Part shown: piece after piece, positions 28,184-38,400 of the stretch
Layout: each line of letters begins with the position of its first letter
How positions within the stretch are numbered: position 1 is the stretch's first letter
Assembly: GCA_041671765.1 (NCBI GenBank)
Contig: JBAZAX010000003.1
Coordinates: forward strand, 18,892-82,891
Reading direction: 5' to 3'
DNA: 64,000 bases
From: JBAZAX01 sp041671765
GTDB taxonomy: Bacteria; Babelota; Babeliae; Babelales; RVW-14
Notes under the pieces: model-generated
The model's input: only the letters and a program-made list of their open reading frames with translations
Database searches by the model: none
What the model was told of the DNA's origin: nothing
Program-made: the position numbers and the translations under genes

Positions 28184-28867
28184 ATGCTAAGCAGTTTATT
28201 GCGTCTAATCTACCCGTCATTTTGCAGATCATGCTCTTCAATTATAGACAAAGAACAAACTTTTTGTTTTACATGTCAAAGCAAAATAAAACCGGTTGTG
28301 CCTGTTTTTCTTGCGCTAACAAAAAAATATATTTTGCCGGTTCACGCAGCCTGCGCATATGAAGTCCCTGTAAAATCTTTGATCTTTAAAAAATTTTCAC
28401 ATGACACTCTTGCATGCAAACAACTTGCAAATTTGATGATTGATTTTATCCCATTCGAAACGATTAAAGCAGATTTTTTAATTCCTGTTCCACTACACTG
28501 GTCCCGATTTGCATGGAGAGGTTACAATCAAGCAGATTTGATCGCAAAACAGTTGAGCAAAAAACTCGGCATACCAACACTGAATATAGTTAAACGAAAG
28601 CATAGAACGATTTTTCAATCCAGATTACGGACAGATCAACGACAAAAAAATGTTGAAAATGTATTTACCGTAAAGAAGAAATTTATTAATTCATGGATCC
28701 TGAATCAAGTTCAGGATGACGAAATTTGCAACCCAATAAAAGATAAAAATATAGTTATAATCGATGATCTTTTCACAACAGGGGCCACAGTCAAAAGCGT
28801 AGCTCAAACACTCTCTCATTTGCAGCCGGCGTCAATCAGCATTGCCGTTGCGTGCAGAACCATTTAA
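28172..28867 (+). CDS. comF: ComF-family phosphoribosyltransferase-like protein
   Basis: This 231-residue protein (227 if the ATG at 28184 is used) has an N-terminal Cys4 zinc site (CRSC and CFTC). The PRTase-like domain shows PVPLHWSRFAWRGYNQ and the PRPP loop NIVIIDDLFTTGATV. ComF helps natural transformation in competent bacteria. A palindromic element is inserted in frame, adding INSWILNQVQDDEIC (about residues 172-186) just before the PRPP loop strand. The first possible start codon and Shine-Dalgarno come from another copy of the same element. The last 36 bases overlap the convergent lptC-like gene. Confidence 0.88.
   Translation: MTKIMLSSLLRLIYPSFCRSCSSIIDKEQTFCFTCQSKIKPVVPVFLALTKKYILPVHAACAYEVPVKSLIFKKFSHDTLACKQLANLMIDFIPFETIKADFLIPVPLHWSRFAWRGYNQADLIAKQLSKKLGIPTLNIVKRKHRTIFQSRLRTDQRQKNVENVFTVKKKFINSWILNQVQDDEICNPIKDKNIVIIDDLFTTGATVKSVAQTLSHLQPASISIAVACRTI
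28686..28727 (+). repeat. Palindromic element, short form, inside comF
   Basis: TTAATTCATGGATCCTGAA, loop TCAAG, TTCAGGATGACGAAATTT. It is nearly identical to the copy at 28142-28183, 544 bases upstream in the same orientation. It is 42 bases long, a multiple of three, and adds about 14 residues to ComF without breaking the frame. Confidence 0.88.
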
Positions 28868-29446
28868 AAATTCACTCTTAACTCCACCACTCATTACAAT
28901 TTTATTATTTTTGAGTTCAATATGGCTTTTTTTTGCAATAAGAGAGAACAGTTGGTGCGAATAACGTATCTCTTTATTTGTAGTAAGCATTTGACTGGAA
29001 TAATTATAACTAATATCCTGCCCACAAATAGTCATATCACAAGTATGCCCAACGGTATTCCCCGAAAGAAAAACATTCTTGGTTGTTTTATGTATAACGG
29101 CATTATTAGATCGCAAATCTGCAACTTTTTTATGATTATTATTCAGCACACAGGCTATATTTTTACATTCTATTTTATCCGTAGAATTTAAAATTTTACC
29201 TTCACTCGCATTAATAACAAACTCCAGGCCTTTATGCTTCTCAACCTCTTTTAAGATAAGATCTTTAATTACAATTTCAGCATTTTCTTCCGGCCCACCG
29301 CTTGGTTTGGCTTCAGTTTTAATGTTTTTTGGAGATGTCTTTATTGGTTCCGTGTTTTTGTGCAGCCAAAACCACCCGGTTCCCAGTACAAATAAACTTA
29401 GGCTGAAAAGACACAAAATCTTACTTCTAATATTTTTAATAAACAT
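28832..29446 (-). CDS. LptC-like LPS export protein
   Basis: The start is taken at ATG 29446, which overlaps the upstream TGA as TGATG; a GTG one codon earlier is possible. The roughly 204-residue protein has one N-terminal membrane helix (ILCLFSLSLFVLGTGWFWL) and then a Lys/Glu/Pro-rich linker. A beta-strand-rich domain follows, with LptC/OstA-style repeats (GLEFVINASEGKI, VFLSGNTVGHTCDMTICGQDISYNY, HIELKNNKIVMSGGV). LptC anchors the LPS bridge at the inner membrane. The assignment rests on topology and strand pattern. Confidence 0.6.
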   Translation of the reverse strand: MFIKNIRSKILCLFSLSLFVLGTGWFWLHKNTEPIKTSPKNIKTEAKPSGGPEENAEIVIKDLILKEVEKHKGLEFVINASEGKILNSTDKIECKNIACVLNNNHKKVADLRSNNAVIHKTTKNVFLSGNTVGHTCDMTICGQDISYNYSSQMLTTNKEIRYSHQLFSLIAKKSHIELKNNKIVMSGGVKSEFLNGSARNGNAD

Positions 29447-30078
29447 CACAGTTCTTCAACGTTTATATTCCATGCAATAAGTTCAAATTTGGAACGATCA
29501 CATACAATAACGCATGCATTACCCGTACCAACTTTTATATTTCCAGATTTTATTCTGTCTTCAAATTCGTTTTCAATTAATTTTAAAAAATATCTCAATT
29601 TCCCACTGCTACTAACGGCAACAACAACATCTTCCGGTTTATATTTTTCCGCTGAGTTTTTCGCAAATGATCTAACCTGCTGAACAATCTCTTTTTCAGT
29701 TTCCGGCCATTTTGAATTTTGGGGCCATCTCCCATTCTTTTCCCACCCATCAAAATCCGATCCTACTTTTTCTCTAATTGCCGCATCATCAAGGCCTGCC
29801 CAAACCCCGTAATTAAGTTCATTTAATCGTTCATCAACTATTGGCAACTCATGTAAATCAAGTCCGGACACAATAATTTCGGCAAATTTCCTAGTTCTTA
29901 GCAAAGGACCACAATAAATAGCAACCGGTTTAATATTCTTTTCAAGCAAAGCTTTTGCAAAAGTTTGTGCCTGCGCCAACCCCTTCTCAACCAGCGGTAG
30001 ATCATTTGAATTCCCAACTCGATATGTTTTTTCACCTTTATTAAAAGTATTACCATGGCGAGCAAGAATTAGCAGCAT
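29446..30078 (-). CDS. Histidine-phosphatase-fold protein with altered second His
   Basis: This 210-residue protein of the phosphoglycerate-mutase-like superfamily has the phosphohistidine motif ARHGNTF with His8, GPLLRTRKFAE, and ELNYGVWAG with the acid/base Glu region. The second catalytic His, normally in 'VSHGG', is replaced: the sequence reads AVSSSGKLR. It may therefore be inactive or use another residue. It is coupled to the lptC-like gene by a one-base overlap, and it lies divergent from the pseudouridine synthase gene across a 90-base gap. Confidence 0.8.
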   Translation of the reverse strand: MLLILARHGNTFNKGEKTYRVGNSNDLPLVEKGLAQAQTFAKALLEKNIKPVAIYCGPLLRTRKFAEIIVSGLDLHELPIVDERLNELNYGVWAGLDDAAIREKVGSDFDGWEKNGRWPQNSKWPETEKEIVQQVRSFAKNSAEKYKPEDVVVAVSSSGKLRYFLKLIENEFEDRIKSGNIKVGTGNACVIVCDRSKFELIAWNINVEEL

Positions 30079-30168
30079 AAAATCTACCCTTTGTACATTT
30101 TCCGTTAAATTTGTTAAATTCCCTATACAATAGTTTTTTAAATTAGCAGATTTAGCGGGGTTTATAAA

Positions 30169-30882
30169 GTGTATTTATCCAAATTTTTGTCCACAAGCGG
30201 TGTTTGCTCACGACGTAAGGCCACTGATGCCATAAAATCGGGCATGGTCACAATCAACGATAAAATTGTCCATGAACCGTTTTATGACGTGCAACCAAAC
30301 GATGAAGTCTGTTTTGAAGGACAACTAGTCCAACAAACCAAAAAATTTATTTATATTCTTTTAAATAAACCGGAAGACTGCATAACAACAGTATCCGATG
30401 AAAGCTCAAGACGCACCGTACTTGATCTAATTAATTTTAAAACTGAAGCGAGGATTTATCCTGTTGGCAGGCTTGACCGCATGACTACAGGTCTTTTAAT
30501 CCTAACCAATGATGGTGAACTCACAAAAAAACTAACCCATCCTAGCTACGAATTTACAAAAAAATACTTGGTTAAACTTGATAAATTATTTCAGGTAAAT
30601 GATCTAAAACAACTTGCAGCCGGAATTGACCTTGAAGATGGCTTTATAAAACCGGATTCAGTTTATTACAACCACAATAAGCCTGCCAGCAAGGTAATTG
30701 TCGAAATTCACAGCGGAAAGAATCGAATTATCAGAAGAATGTTTGAACATTTCGGATATCAGGTTCTAAAGCTTAATCGATTTTTTTACGCAGGGTTAAC
30801 ATCAAAAGACTTGGAAGTTGGTAAATGGCGTCATTTAACAGCTCAAGAAGTTGCGAATTTAAAGGGCAAGAAGGGTAAGTAA
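30169..30882 (+). CDS. RsuA/RluB-family rRNA pseudouridine synthase
   Basis: This 237-residue protein starts at GTG. It has an N-terminal S4 RNA-binding domain (LSKFLSTSGVCSRRKATDAI), LLNKPEDCITT, the catalytic Asp near residue 103 in GRLDRMTTGLL, and the C-terminal KNRIIRRMFEHFGY motif. It isomerises a uridine in rRNA; RluB- or RsuA-type specificity cannot be decided by eye. The last 24 bases overlap the convergent kdsB gene. Confidence 0.93.
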   Translation: MYLSKFLSTSGVCSRRKATDAIKSGMVTINDKIVHEPFYDVQPNDEVCFEGQLVQQTKKFIYILLNKPEDCITTVSDESSRRTVLDLINFKTEARIYPVGRLDRMTTGLLILTNDGELTKKLTHPSYEFTKKYLVKLDKLFQVNDLKQLAAGIDLEDGFIKPDSVYYNHNKPASKVIVEIHSGKNRIIRRMFEHFGYQVLKLNRFFYAGLTSKDLEVGKWRHLTAQEVANLKGKKGK

Positions 30883-31683
30883 TTCCCCTTCTCTCGCTAT
30901 AATTTCTTCAACTTTGACGACATCCTCAGGACTGTCGATGCTCCACATGGTGCGCCCCTTTGCATTGACAACGACAACCCTGATTTTAATGCCATTTTCA
31001 AGCATTCTGAGCTGTTCCAAACTTTCTACTTTTTCAAGTGGAGATTGGGGTAAGCTGACAAATTCTTTAAGAGCATCATAGTGATATCCATACATACCAA
31101 CATGCTTAAAAACAGGCGACATTAAACTATTTAAATTATCTTCAGCGGAAAAAACAGGTCGATTTCTTACATACGGAATTATGTTTTTGGAAAAATAAAG
31201 AGCATCACTGTTTTTATCAAAGGTTACGGTCGTACCACTACTCTTACTTGTAGCCTTTGATTTAACCAAGTCATCGTATTGCGTCCAGCTTAAGTGTGTT
31301 GCCAATGTAGCCATTTTTACACTTGAGTCATTAATTAACACATCAACCAGACTCTGAATAACCCATGGCGGGGTCAAAACAGCATCACCTTGCAAGTTAA
31401 TTATTATTTCGGGCTTTTGCTCAAGCTGTTCAATCGCACCGTAAATTCGGTCCGTTCCTGTTGGATAATTTGGATCAGTCATTAAAACTTGTGCCCCAAA
31501 ATCTTGTGCATGTTTTTGAATTCTTTGATCATCGGTTGCAATAAAAACTTCATCTATATTTTGCGCATTTTTTGCAAGCATCCAAACACGATAAAGTAAA
31601 CTATGTCCATTAATTTTAGCTAGTGGCTTACCTGGCAAACGCGTAGACCCATATCTGGCCGGAATTACAATTATATTTTTCAT
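30859..31683 (-). CDS. kdsB: 3-deoxy-manno-octulosonate cytidylyltransferase
   Basis: This 274-residue nucleotidyltransferase has IPARYGSTRLPGKPL near the N-terminus, ATDD, PTGTDRIYGA, NLQGDAVLTP and GMYGYHYDAL. It activates Kdo with CTP to CMP-Kdo for the LPS inner core. The length is a little above the usual 245-255. LPS synthesis fits the lptA- and lptC-like genes nearby. Confidence 0.95.
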   Translation of the reverse strand: MKNIIVIPARYGSTRLPGKPLAKINGHSLLYRVWMLAKNAQNIDEVFIATDDQRIQKHAQDFGAQVLMTDPNYPTGTDRIYGAIEQLEQKPEIIINLQGDAVLTPPWVIQSLVDVLINDSSVKMATLATHLSWTQYDDLVKSKATSKSSGTTVTFDKNSDALYFSKNIIPYVRNRPVFSAEDNLNSLMSPVFKHVGMYGYHYDALKEFVSLPQSPLEKVESLEQLRMLENGIKIRVVVVNAKGRTMWSIDSPEDVVKVEEIIAREGELLTLLAL

Positions 31684-31867
31684 GATTTGACAACCAATTT
31701 AATAAAATTTTTTACAAAAATTATAAAAAACACACAAACGTACAGCTTTAAATCGCATAAAACATGTTGAATATTCAAGCTGAATTTATTAAATATTTTT
31801 TATTTTAAACATTGATTTCCCTCATTTTATCGATATATTTCTAATCTGCATAGGGGGACGGGCTTAA

Positions 31868-31940
31868 TAATCCATGGATCCTGCAAACAAGTTTCAGCCG
31901 ACGCGTTTGAAACGCTATGGCAGACACAGCAGGATGACAC
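31868..31940 (+). repeat. Palindromic element, long form, intergenic
   Basis: It begins AATCCATGGATCCTG and ends CAGCAGGATGACAC, with nested inverted repeats in between (GTTTCAGCC / GCGTTTGAAACGC). It is the intergenic relative of the long copy in mutL. It occupies part of the 311-base gap between kdsB and the small ORF at 31995; the rest of that gap is AT-rich without clear features. Confidence 0.75.
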
Positions 31941-31994
31941 AGCCAGAGCAAAAGCACACGCAGCAAGCGACAGCAATTATTTTGGGGAAATTAG

Positions 31995-32180
31995 GTGGAA
32001 ACAAACACACAACAAATTAACAATAAAATTTCTTATTATTTTTCATATGACAGTGAATATGATGAAATTTACAGCTCCAGTTATGGGGCCACCTTCATCT
32101 TCATAGACGAAGACGAAGAGGCCCCGGATTTCGATTTTGATTCTATATTCCCATCAGGCGACATACCTGGAATGAGCTAG
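31995..32180 (+). CDS. Possible small acidic protein
   Basis: This 61-residue frame starts at GTG with GGGG 7 bases upstream and ends just before the convergent propeller gene A. It is Tyr/Ser/Asp/Glu-rich (YSSSYGATFIFIDEDEEAPD) with no signal peptide or known motif. It lies downstream of a palindromic element and has no neighbour on its strand. It could be a chance frame. Confidence 0.35.
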   Translation: METNTQQINNKISYYFSYDSEYDEIYSSSYGATFIFIDEDEEAPDFDFDSIFPSGDIPGMS

Positions 32181-32184
32181 CAAC

Positions 32185-35100
32185 TTATTCTGCCGCATAC
32201 TCCATAACTCCATTAACTATTATCAGCGCATTTCCAAGTACGTTGGCATCAACTAAATTTCCAATGCTAAGACCTTCAGCACTTTCACGGTTTATGTTGA
32301 TCAAATTTTCAACTTTAAACACAGATATCTGCTGTGCCCCCTCGCCAACATTATAAGCGCCTACTGCCAAATATTTACTATCAGGACGCCAAGCAGCTGA
32401 CCAGAGATTAAAAATTCCGGAGATTTTCTGAAAATTAAAACTCTCATTTTTAAGAGCAACATCGTCAATAGAGAGATATCCAAAATTATTTGAGGCCCCA
32501 TTTTTTGCCGTATATGCTATCTTTTTGCCATCCGGACTAAATTTTACATCTGTATTATTAAAGTTGGCATCACCCCATGATTGTATTTCTTGAATTGAGC
32601 TACCGGTAAAATAAAGAATTTTAAACGTTGTATTGTTGTATGTTACAGTAATAAATCTATTGTCAAATTCCCAATTCACGCTCAATATAGCACCGGACGT
32701 ATTCCAAGTTGCTCTTGAAACCAGACTGTTATCATCCTGAAATTCAAATATATTCAAACCATTACCGGTTGCAGGCTCTGAAGTTGGACGCCCGTCACAT
32801 GTTCCAACAGCCAAATATTTACCATCAGGACTCCAATGCATTCCCGCAGGCGTACGGGTGGCAGAACCAAAATCATAACCTACAATTGGGGTTAATATGG
32901 TTCCGTCAAATAAATAAATTCTCAAATTCACTCCGGCAAGAAATCCTCCGGTTGCTTCTGAATTATAGCAACCCAAGGCAAGATATCTCCCACTTGGATG
33001 CCATGCAATACTGTACAGCTCTGCGGAACTTGATCCTAAAGAGACACTTATTTCCGGAGACAGAGAATTATTTGCAAACCTGTATATTCTAACCTGTTCA
33101 GTATTATTAAATCCACCGGCTGCGTAAGTAGGATTAATTCCACCAACAGCCAAATAATCCCCGTCAGGGCGCCAAGAAGCAGCACAAACTCTTTGTCCAT
33201 AGCGCTTGCTTGTGGCAGCATGCAAAGACTCAGTTCCGCCTCCAAAACGATAAATTCTTATTTCATCTGAATTGCTAAAACCACCAACATATCCAGCACT
33301 TTGCCCTCCAACTGCCAAATAGTCTCCACCGGGGTGCCAGTCAAGAGAATAAACGCCATCTGTTCCTGTGGACAAAGTTGAATAATAACTTGTGTAATCT
33401 TTATTAGAAACAAGTTTAGGACTTAAACCCACCAAAGAATTAACATTTATAAAATTGTCTGAACTTGTGACAAACAAATTGGTCTCAGGATTCCAAGCAG
33501 CTGCATACTGCTCCAAAACACTTGCATGGCTAATCTGTTTTAATTCACTCAGTTTGATATTAGAGCTTGAGTCAAAAACATATATGTCGCTAGACCAGTT
33601 TCCTGATAGCGGATTTATTCCACTAGAAAGCAATAATTGGTTGCTTGAGCCCCATTTCAAATTCTGAATTTGAATGTAACTGGTACTCGTGGTTTCTACG
33701 GGATTGGCAGAAGTTAAAAATGAAAGAGGAATTGGATTGGATGGGTTAAACTGATAAATAACTAAATTTTGAGTTGAAGTAATGGCACTGCTGTAACTTC
33801 CTCCACCTACAGCCAAAAATTGGCTTTCGCTGGTCCAAGCAATAGAATTAATAAAAGTATCACTCGTTACACCAAAATTTTTATCATCAAATAAACTTAA
33901 AGAGTTAGTAACAGGATTAAAAGTAAAAAGATTTAATCTGCAACTTCCTGAAGTCTGAAAACCACCAACAGCCAAGTAAGATCCACTAAAATCCCATTGA
34001 GCTGAATTTACACTGGATCCAAAATTATAGCTCGTAACGGCATTCAATTTATTTTGAAACGCATCAAAATAATAAATTCTTAAATTATCATTATTGCCAA
34101 ACCCACCAACAGGAAGTGCCCCTGTTCCTCCAACGGCCAAATAACGATTATCAAGTCCACCCCAATCAATTGTTTTGATTGTTGCAGTACTTCCAAAATC
34201 AACACTTGCAACCGGATTCAAGGTAAGTGTCGCCGGATTTAAATAATAAATTCTTAAACTATCATTATTACTAAACCCACCTGCAATTCCAGCCCCGGAA
34301 CCGCCAACTGCCAAGTATTGCCCATCTGAACTCCAAACTGCCGAATTAACAGAAGAAGACAATGGGCCATATGTAACTGCATCCAATTGAGATAAATTTG
34401 TTGAATTTAATTGATATATTTTTATTTGATTAGTATTTAATCCTGTTGTTTGTCCGGACGCAGCCAAAAACTGCCCGCTAAAATCCCATTCCAAAGAACG
34501 CAATAATAAACCACTGTCATTTTGATTTAATCCAAATACGCTAGTGTTAAACTCTGTTCCAACGTCAAAATTAATTTGGTTTTCAAAAAACATTTGACCA
34601 TTTATCAAACTTAGGCCTGTTGGGGTCGTTTGGAGAGTGGCTCCATCAAAATAAATTGTAGAGGTAGGATCCTGTTGAACAATTAACTGATTGCTTGTAG
34701 TTGCAGGATTGTAAAAAAATGTTGTACCCTTATCAAACAACAGAGTACTGTTTGGCATAATATAACTTGATTGAGCAGAGCCATAAAGAAATTTTGAACC
34801 ACCCGAATATAAAACATTGTTGTTAAAAAACAGGCTTCCACGCTTAAACCAAAAATCATCATTAAATTTAATCTCTACTCCATCAAACGTAATTTTAGAA
34901 TCAGAACCATTTGCCTCAATCGCCGGTTTTTCAGACGTATTGGTAGAATTTCTAAGAATTAAATTTCTTAACGTTAATGTTGCATGTGTATCTGTCAAAA
35001 TCTGTGCAAAGTTATCAATAAATAAAGTATGCCCGTTACCTTCGATTAATAAGCTTGATGTAATTTTTAGCGTGGTCATTTCAGGAATTGTTAAATCACC

Positions 35101-35409
35101 ATTCATAATCATTGAATAACCATTACCCTGAACTGTGCATGTTACACTAGACAAAAAGCCTTCTGCGAGTTCAAAATCACTATCCATAATTATGACATTA
35201 TTGGTTGAATTTACTAAATCGATTCTGTTTAAATTGTTCGTTATCCCAAGATCTTGATTATCATAGGTTCCAGTACTCTTTATACGAATTTCTGAAGTAT
35301 CATTGAGTAGTATAAATTTAGACAAATCGTTTGAAAAACTTAAGGTCGCATTGGCATTCTCCAATGCCAAAAAGCAACCCCATATTGCCATTAACTTAGA
35401 TATTTTCAT
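32185..35409 (-). CDS. Secreted solenoid/propeller protein A (14 blades)
   Basis: The start is set at ATG 35409, with AGGAGA 7 bases upstream, followed by a good signal peptide (MKISKLMAIWGCFLALENAN); the longer frame would overlap gene B. The roughly 1074-residue protein has an N-terminal beta-solenoid-like part (to about residue 310). Fourteen propeller blades follow, with core motifs such as IAWHPSGRYLALG and MHWSPDGKYLAVG, and then a C-terminal solenoid-like tail (GNLVDANVLGNALIIVNGVM). The blades are longer (about 55-60 residues) and more divergent than in B to E, often with an insert like GGFSNNDSLRIY. Fourteen is two rings of seven. The function is unknown; a secreted or surface location is inferred. 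Confidence 0.85.
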   Translation of the reverse strand: MKISKLMAIWGCFLALENANATLSFSNDLSKFILLNDTSEIRIKSTGTYDNQDLGITNNLNRIDLVNSTNNVIIMDSDFELAEGFLSSVTCTVQGNGYSMIMNGDLTIPEMTTLKITSSLLIEGNGHTLFIDNFAQILTDTHATLTLRNLILRNSTNTSEKPAIEANGSDSKITFDGVEIKFNDDFWFKRGSLFFNNNVLYSGGSKFLYGSAQSSYIMPNSTLLFDKGTTFFYNPATTSNQLIVQQDPTSTIYFDGATLQTTPTGLSLINGQMFFENQINFDVGTEFNTSVFGLNQNDSGLLLRSLEWDFSGQFLAASGQTTGLNTNQIKIYQLNSTNLSQLDAVTYGPLSSSVNSAVWSSDGQYLAVGGSGAGIAGGFSNNDSLRIYYLNPATLTLNPVASVDFGSTATIKTIDWGGLDNRYLAVGGTGALPVGGFGNNDNLRIYYFDAFQNKLNAVTSYNFGSSVNSAQWDFSGSYLAVGGFQTSGSCRLNLFTFNPVTNSLSLFDDKNFGVTSDTFINSIAWTSESQFLAVGGGSYSSAITSTQNLVIYQFNPSNPIPLSFLTSANPVETTSTSYIQIQNLKWGSSNQLLLSSGINPLSGNWSSDIYVFDSSSNIKLSELKQISHASVLEQYAAAWNPETNLFVTSSDNFINVNSLVGLSPKLVSNKDYTSYYSTLSTGTDGVYSLDWHPGGDYLAVGGQSAGYVGGFSNSDEIRIYRFGGGTESLHAATSKRYGQRVCAASWRPDGDYLAVGGINPTYAAGGFNNTEQVRIYRFANNSLSPEISVSLGSSSAELYSIAWHPSGRYLALGCYNSEATGGFLAGVNLRIYLFDGTILTPIVGYDFGSATRTPAGMHWSPDGKYLAVGTCDGRPTSEPATGNGLNIFEFQDDNSLVSRATWNTSGAILSVNWEFDNRFITVTYNNTTFKILYFTGSSIQEIQSWGDANFNNTDVKFSPDGKKIAYTAKNGASNNFGYLSIDDVALKNESFNFQKISGIFNLWSAAWRPDSKYLAVGAYNVGEGAQQISVFKVENLININRESAEGLSIGNLVDANVLGNALIIVNGVMEYAAE

Positions 35410-35449
35410 CAAAAATCTCCTATCCTTAGACATATCCCACCTTTTTATT

Positions 35450-38400
35450 TTAAACAACACAATCATAATTTACTAAACCATCAACCATTACATTTGCCCC
35501 TGCCAAAATTTTAACTGTTGTATCATAATTTGAACCAAGTTTTGAATTACCAAATACTACTGCGTTTGAGATTGTTTGAGTTGATCTATCTACGATATAA
35601 TTAACTTTAAATATCTCTAATATGTGCGGATGGCGAGTTACGGTAGCTATAAAATTTCCATCTTTAGACCAAGCGACAGATGTTGCTTGCCCACCAAGGG
35701 CCTCTCCACTGCCAATTGGTATAGGAGGATTCACATTTTTAGATGAAAACAGTAATAAATCTCTTGTAAATTCGCTAACAATTGCAGCAAATGCTCCATT
35801 AGGGGATAATGCTGCTGCGCTTGGAGCCAAACCGGTAGGAGCATCAATTGTAACTTTTGTGGGGGTACTGTACCCGTTAAAACTGAAAATTTGCAATAAT
35901 GCTTCTACACATTCAACAACGATAAATCTACCATCCGGTGACCACATAGCTGTAAAAGGTAAACGGCCGGTACTCAAATCTCCACCTACCTGAGTTGGAG
36001 TATTTGCACCATCAAATGAAAATATTTTCACGATATTTGAATAAAATATGGAAATAGCTATAAATCTACCATCTGGTGACCATGACACCGAACTAGGATA
36101 ATCTCCAAATAAAACATCACTGCCAACTTGTACCGGTGTCCCACTACCATTAAATGAAAATATTTGCATTCCATAAGTTGAACTTCCATACACAACGGCA
36201 ATAAACTTACCATCAGGCGACCATGTCAATCCCTGCGCATCATCACTTAAAGACACAGTGCTACCAACTTGGATTGGGGTGTTATATCCGTCAAATGAAA
36301 ATACTCCCAAAGAAGTGGATCCTGCCACGGCAATAAATCTGCCATCAGGTGACCATGTAACATCGGGATAGCTCCCTACACTAACATTACTTCCAACTTG
36401 AGTAGGTGTATTAATTTGGTCAAACGCAAATGCTTGTAAAATGCCTGGCACAGCACCACTGCCAATCGCAAGAAATTTTCCGTTCGATGACCATGATACG
36501 GAAAAGGGTTCATCCCATGTACCAAGGACAAGATCGCTTCCCACCTGAGATAGAGGATCAGGTTGCAGAAGTGGAAATATTTGCAGGCTATTTTGAGTTT
36601 GACTGGCAACTGCTATTTGAGTTGAGGTTGGCGACCAAGAAAGTGAACTTGGATTTTTTTGAGTAGAAACGGTTAAAGGGTCTTGTGATTTAATTAAACT
36701 TGAATTAATAGAATATACTTGTAGTTTGTCAGAATTACCGATCAAGGCAATAAATTTTCCATTTTTAGACCACGATATTTGCGAAGGAAATCCAACCTCG
36801 AAAACAATATAATTAGAAACAACTGCTGGTGAATTTGCACCATTAAACGAATATATATTTATTCTTTCGAACAAATAATATCCTGAAATATTTGCAATAA
36901 ATCTTCCATCAGGAGACCATGATATCGAAATGGTCGCTGCTTCAGATTTGCTTTGAACAAGTACCGGGGTACTCAATCCATCAAAACTAAAAATTTGCAT
37001 TGATATTGCGTTGCCATAAAACAACCCCGTCATTAAAAAACTTCCATCCGGGGACCATATTACTGAATTTTGGGTTGTGCCTGTAGGCGCATTTCCACCA
37101 ATTTGAGTAAGTGTACTGATTCCATCAAAATGAAATACTTGAAGCGTATTGGCAGTATAATTGGCTACCGCTATAAAATTTCCAAACGGAGACCAATTTA
37201 CCGCCGTTGGATTACTTCCAGCCCCAGTTGAAACAGTTGCGGAAAGAGTTAAAGTTCCCGGAGCAACAAAATTAAATACTTGAAGTGTATCTGAAGTATA
37301 ATTACCAACAGCTATAAAATTTCCTGTCGGATCCCACACAACAGATTTAGGGTTTGTGCCGGTCGCAATAGATGCAGCAAGTGTTGGAACACCCAAGCCA
37401 CTAACAGAAAAAACTTGTAATGTCCCTGAGGTATCATTGACTACTGCAACATAGTTACTCACTGGAGACCATGATACAGATTTAGGCGCAGTTCCGGTAG
37501 CAGCACTTCCGGAAATAGTTGGAGTCGATGAACCATTAAACGAAAAAATTTCTAATGTATTTGAAGTGTTGTTAACCACAGCAATAAAATTACTTAAAGG
37601 CGCCCATGACACTGATTGAGGGTTAGAACCTGTCGAAGCAGCTCCCCCTACCAATACGACTTTTGTTAAATCATAAAATGAGAATAATTGAAGCGTCGCT
37701 GCAGCATAATTAACGACAAAAACATATTTCCCATCTGATGTCCAAGATACACCGACCGGTTCGTAATTTGTTGAAAATGTATGAATTAAAGTTAGCGTTT
37801 GATTTATATCAAATGAAAATATTTGTAATGTATTTGAGCTTTTGTTAGCTACCGCTATAAAAACTCCTGTGCTTGCCCACGAAACAGATGCGGGAGATAG
37901 GCCTGTTGCAGCACTACTTCCAAATTGAACCGGAGTACTTACATAATTAAATGAGAATATTTGCAATGTATTTGATGCTGAATTTGTAACAGCCAAATAC
38001 TGATCTCCGGGGGCCCAAGAAACCGATGAAGGCATATCTCCTGTGGTTGCATTACTTCCAATCTGCGCAAGCGTATCAGATTTAAAAATTTGCAAATTAT
38101 CAGAACCTAAATTTGTTACTGCAATAAACTGTCCCAGCGTTGACCATGCACAACATGATGGTGTAGTTCCGGTCGACCTACTTACAGAAAGCGTTGGAGT
38201 TGTAGAACCATTAAAATTAAACACTTTAAGAGTATTATCCCCTGAGTTTGCAACCGCAAGTTGAGTACTTGTATTTGACCACGAAACAGATATTGGGAAA
38301 CTTCCACTTCCGGTAGTAGCGCTACTACCAATCTGAGCCAATGTAACAGAATCAAAGATCTGTAATGAATCCGAATTTTTATTTACTACAGCAAGAAAAT

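Noticed and set aside
35410..35466. Overlap of gene A with gene B using the longest frame of A
   Set aside because: The ATG at 35409 has a strong AGGAGA and begins a proper signal peptide; the longer frame has neither.
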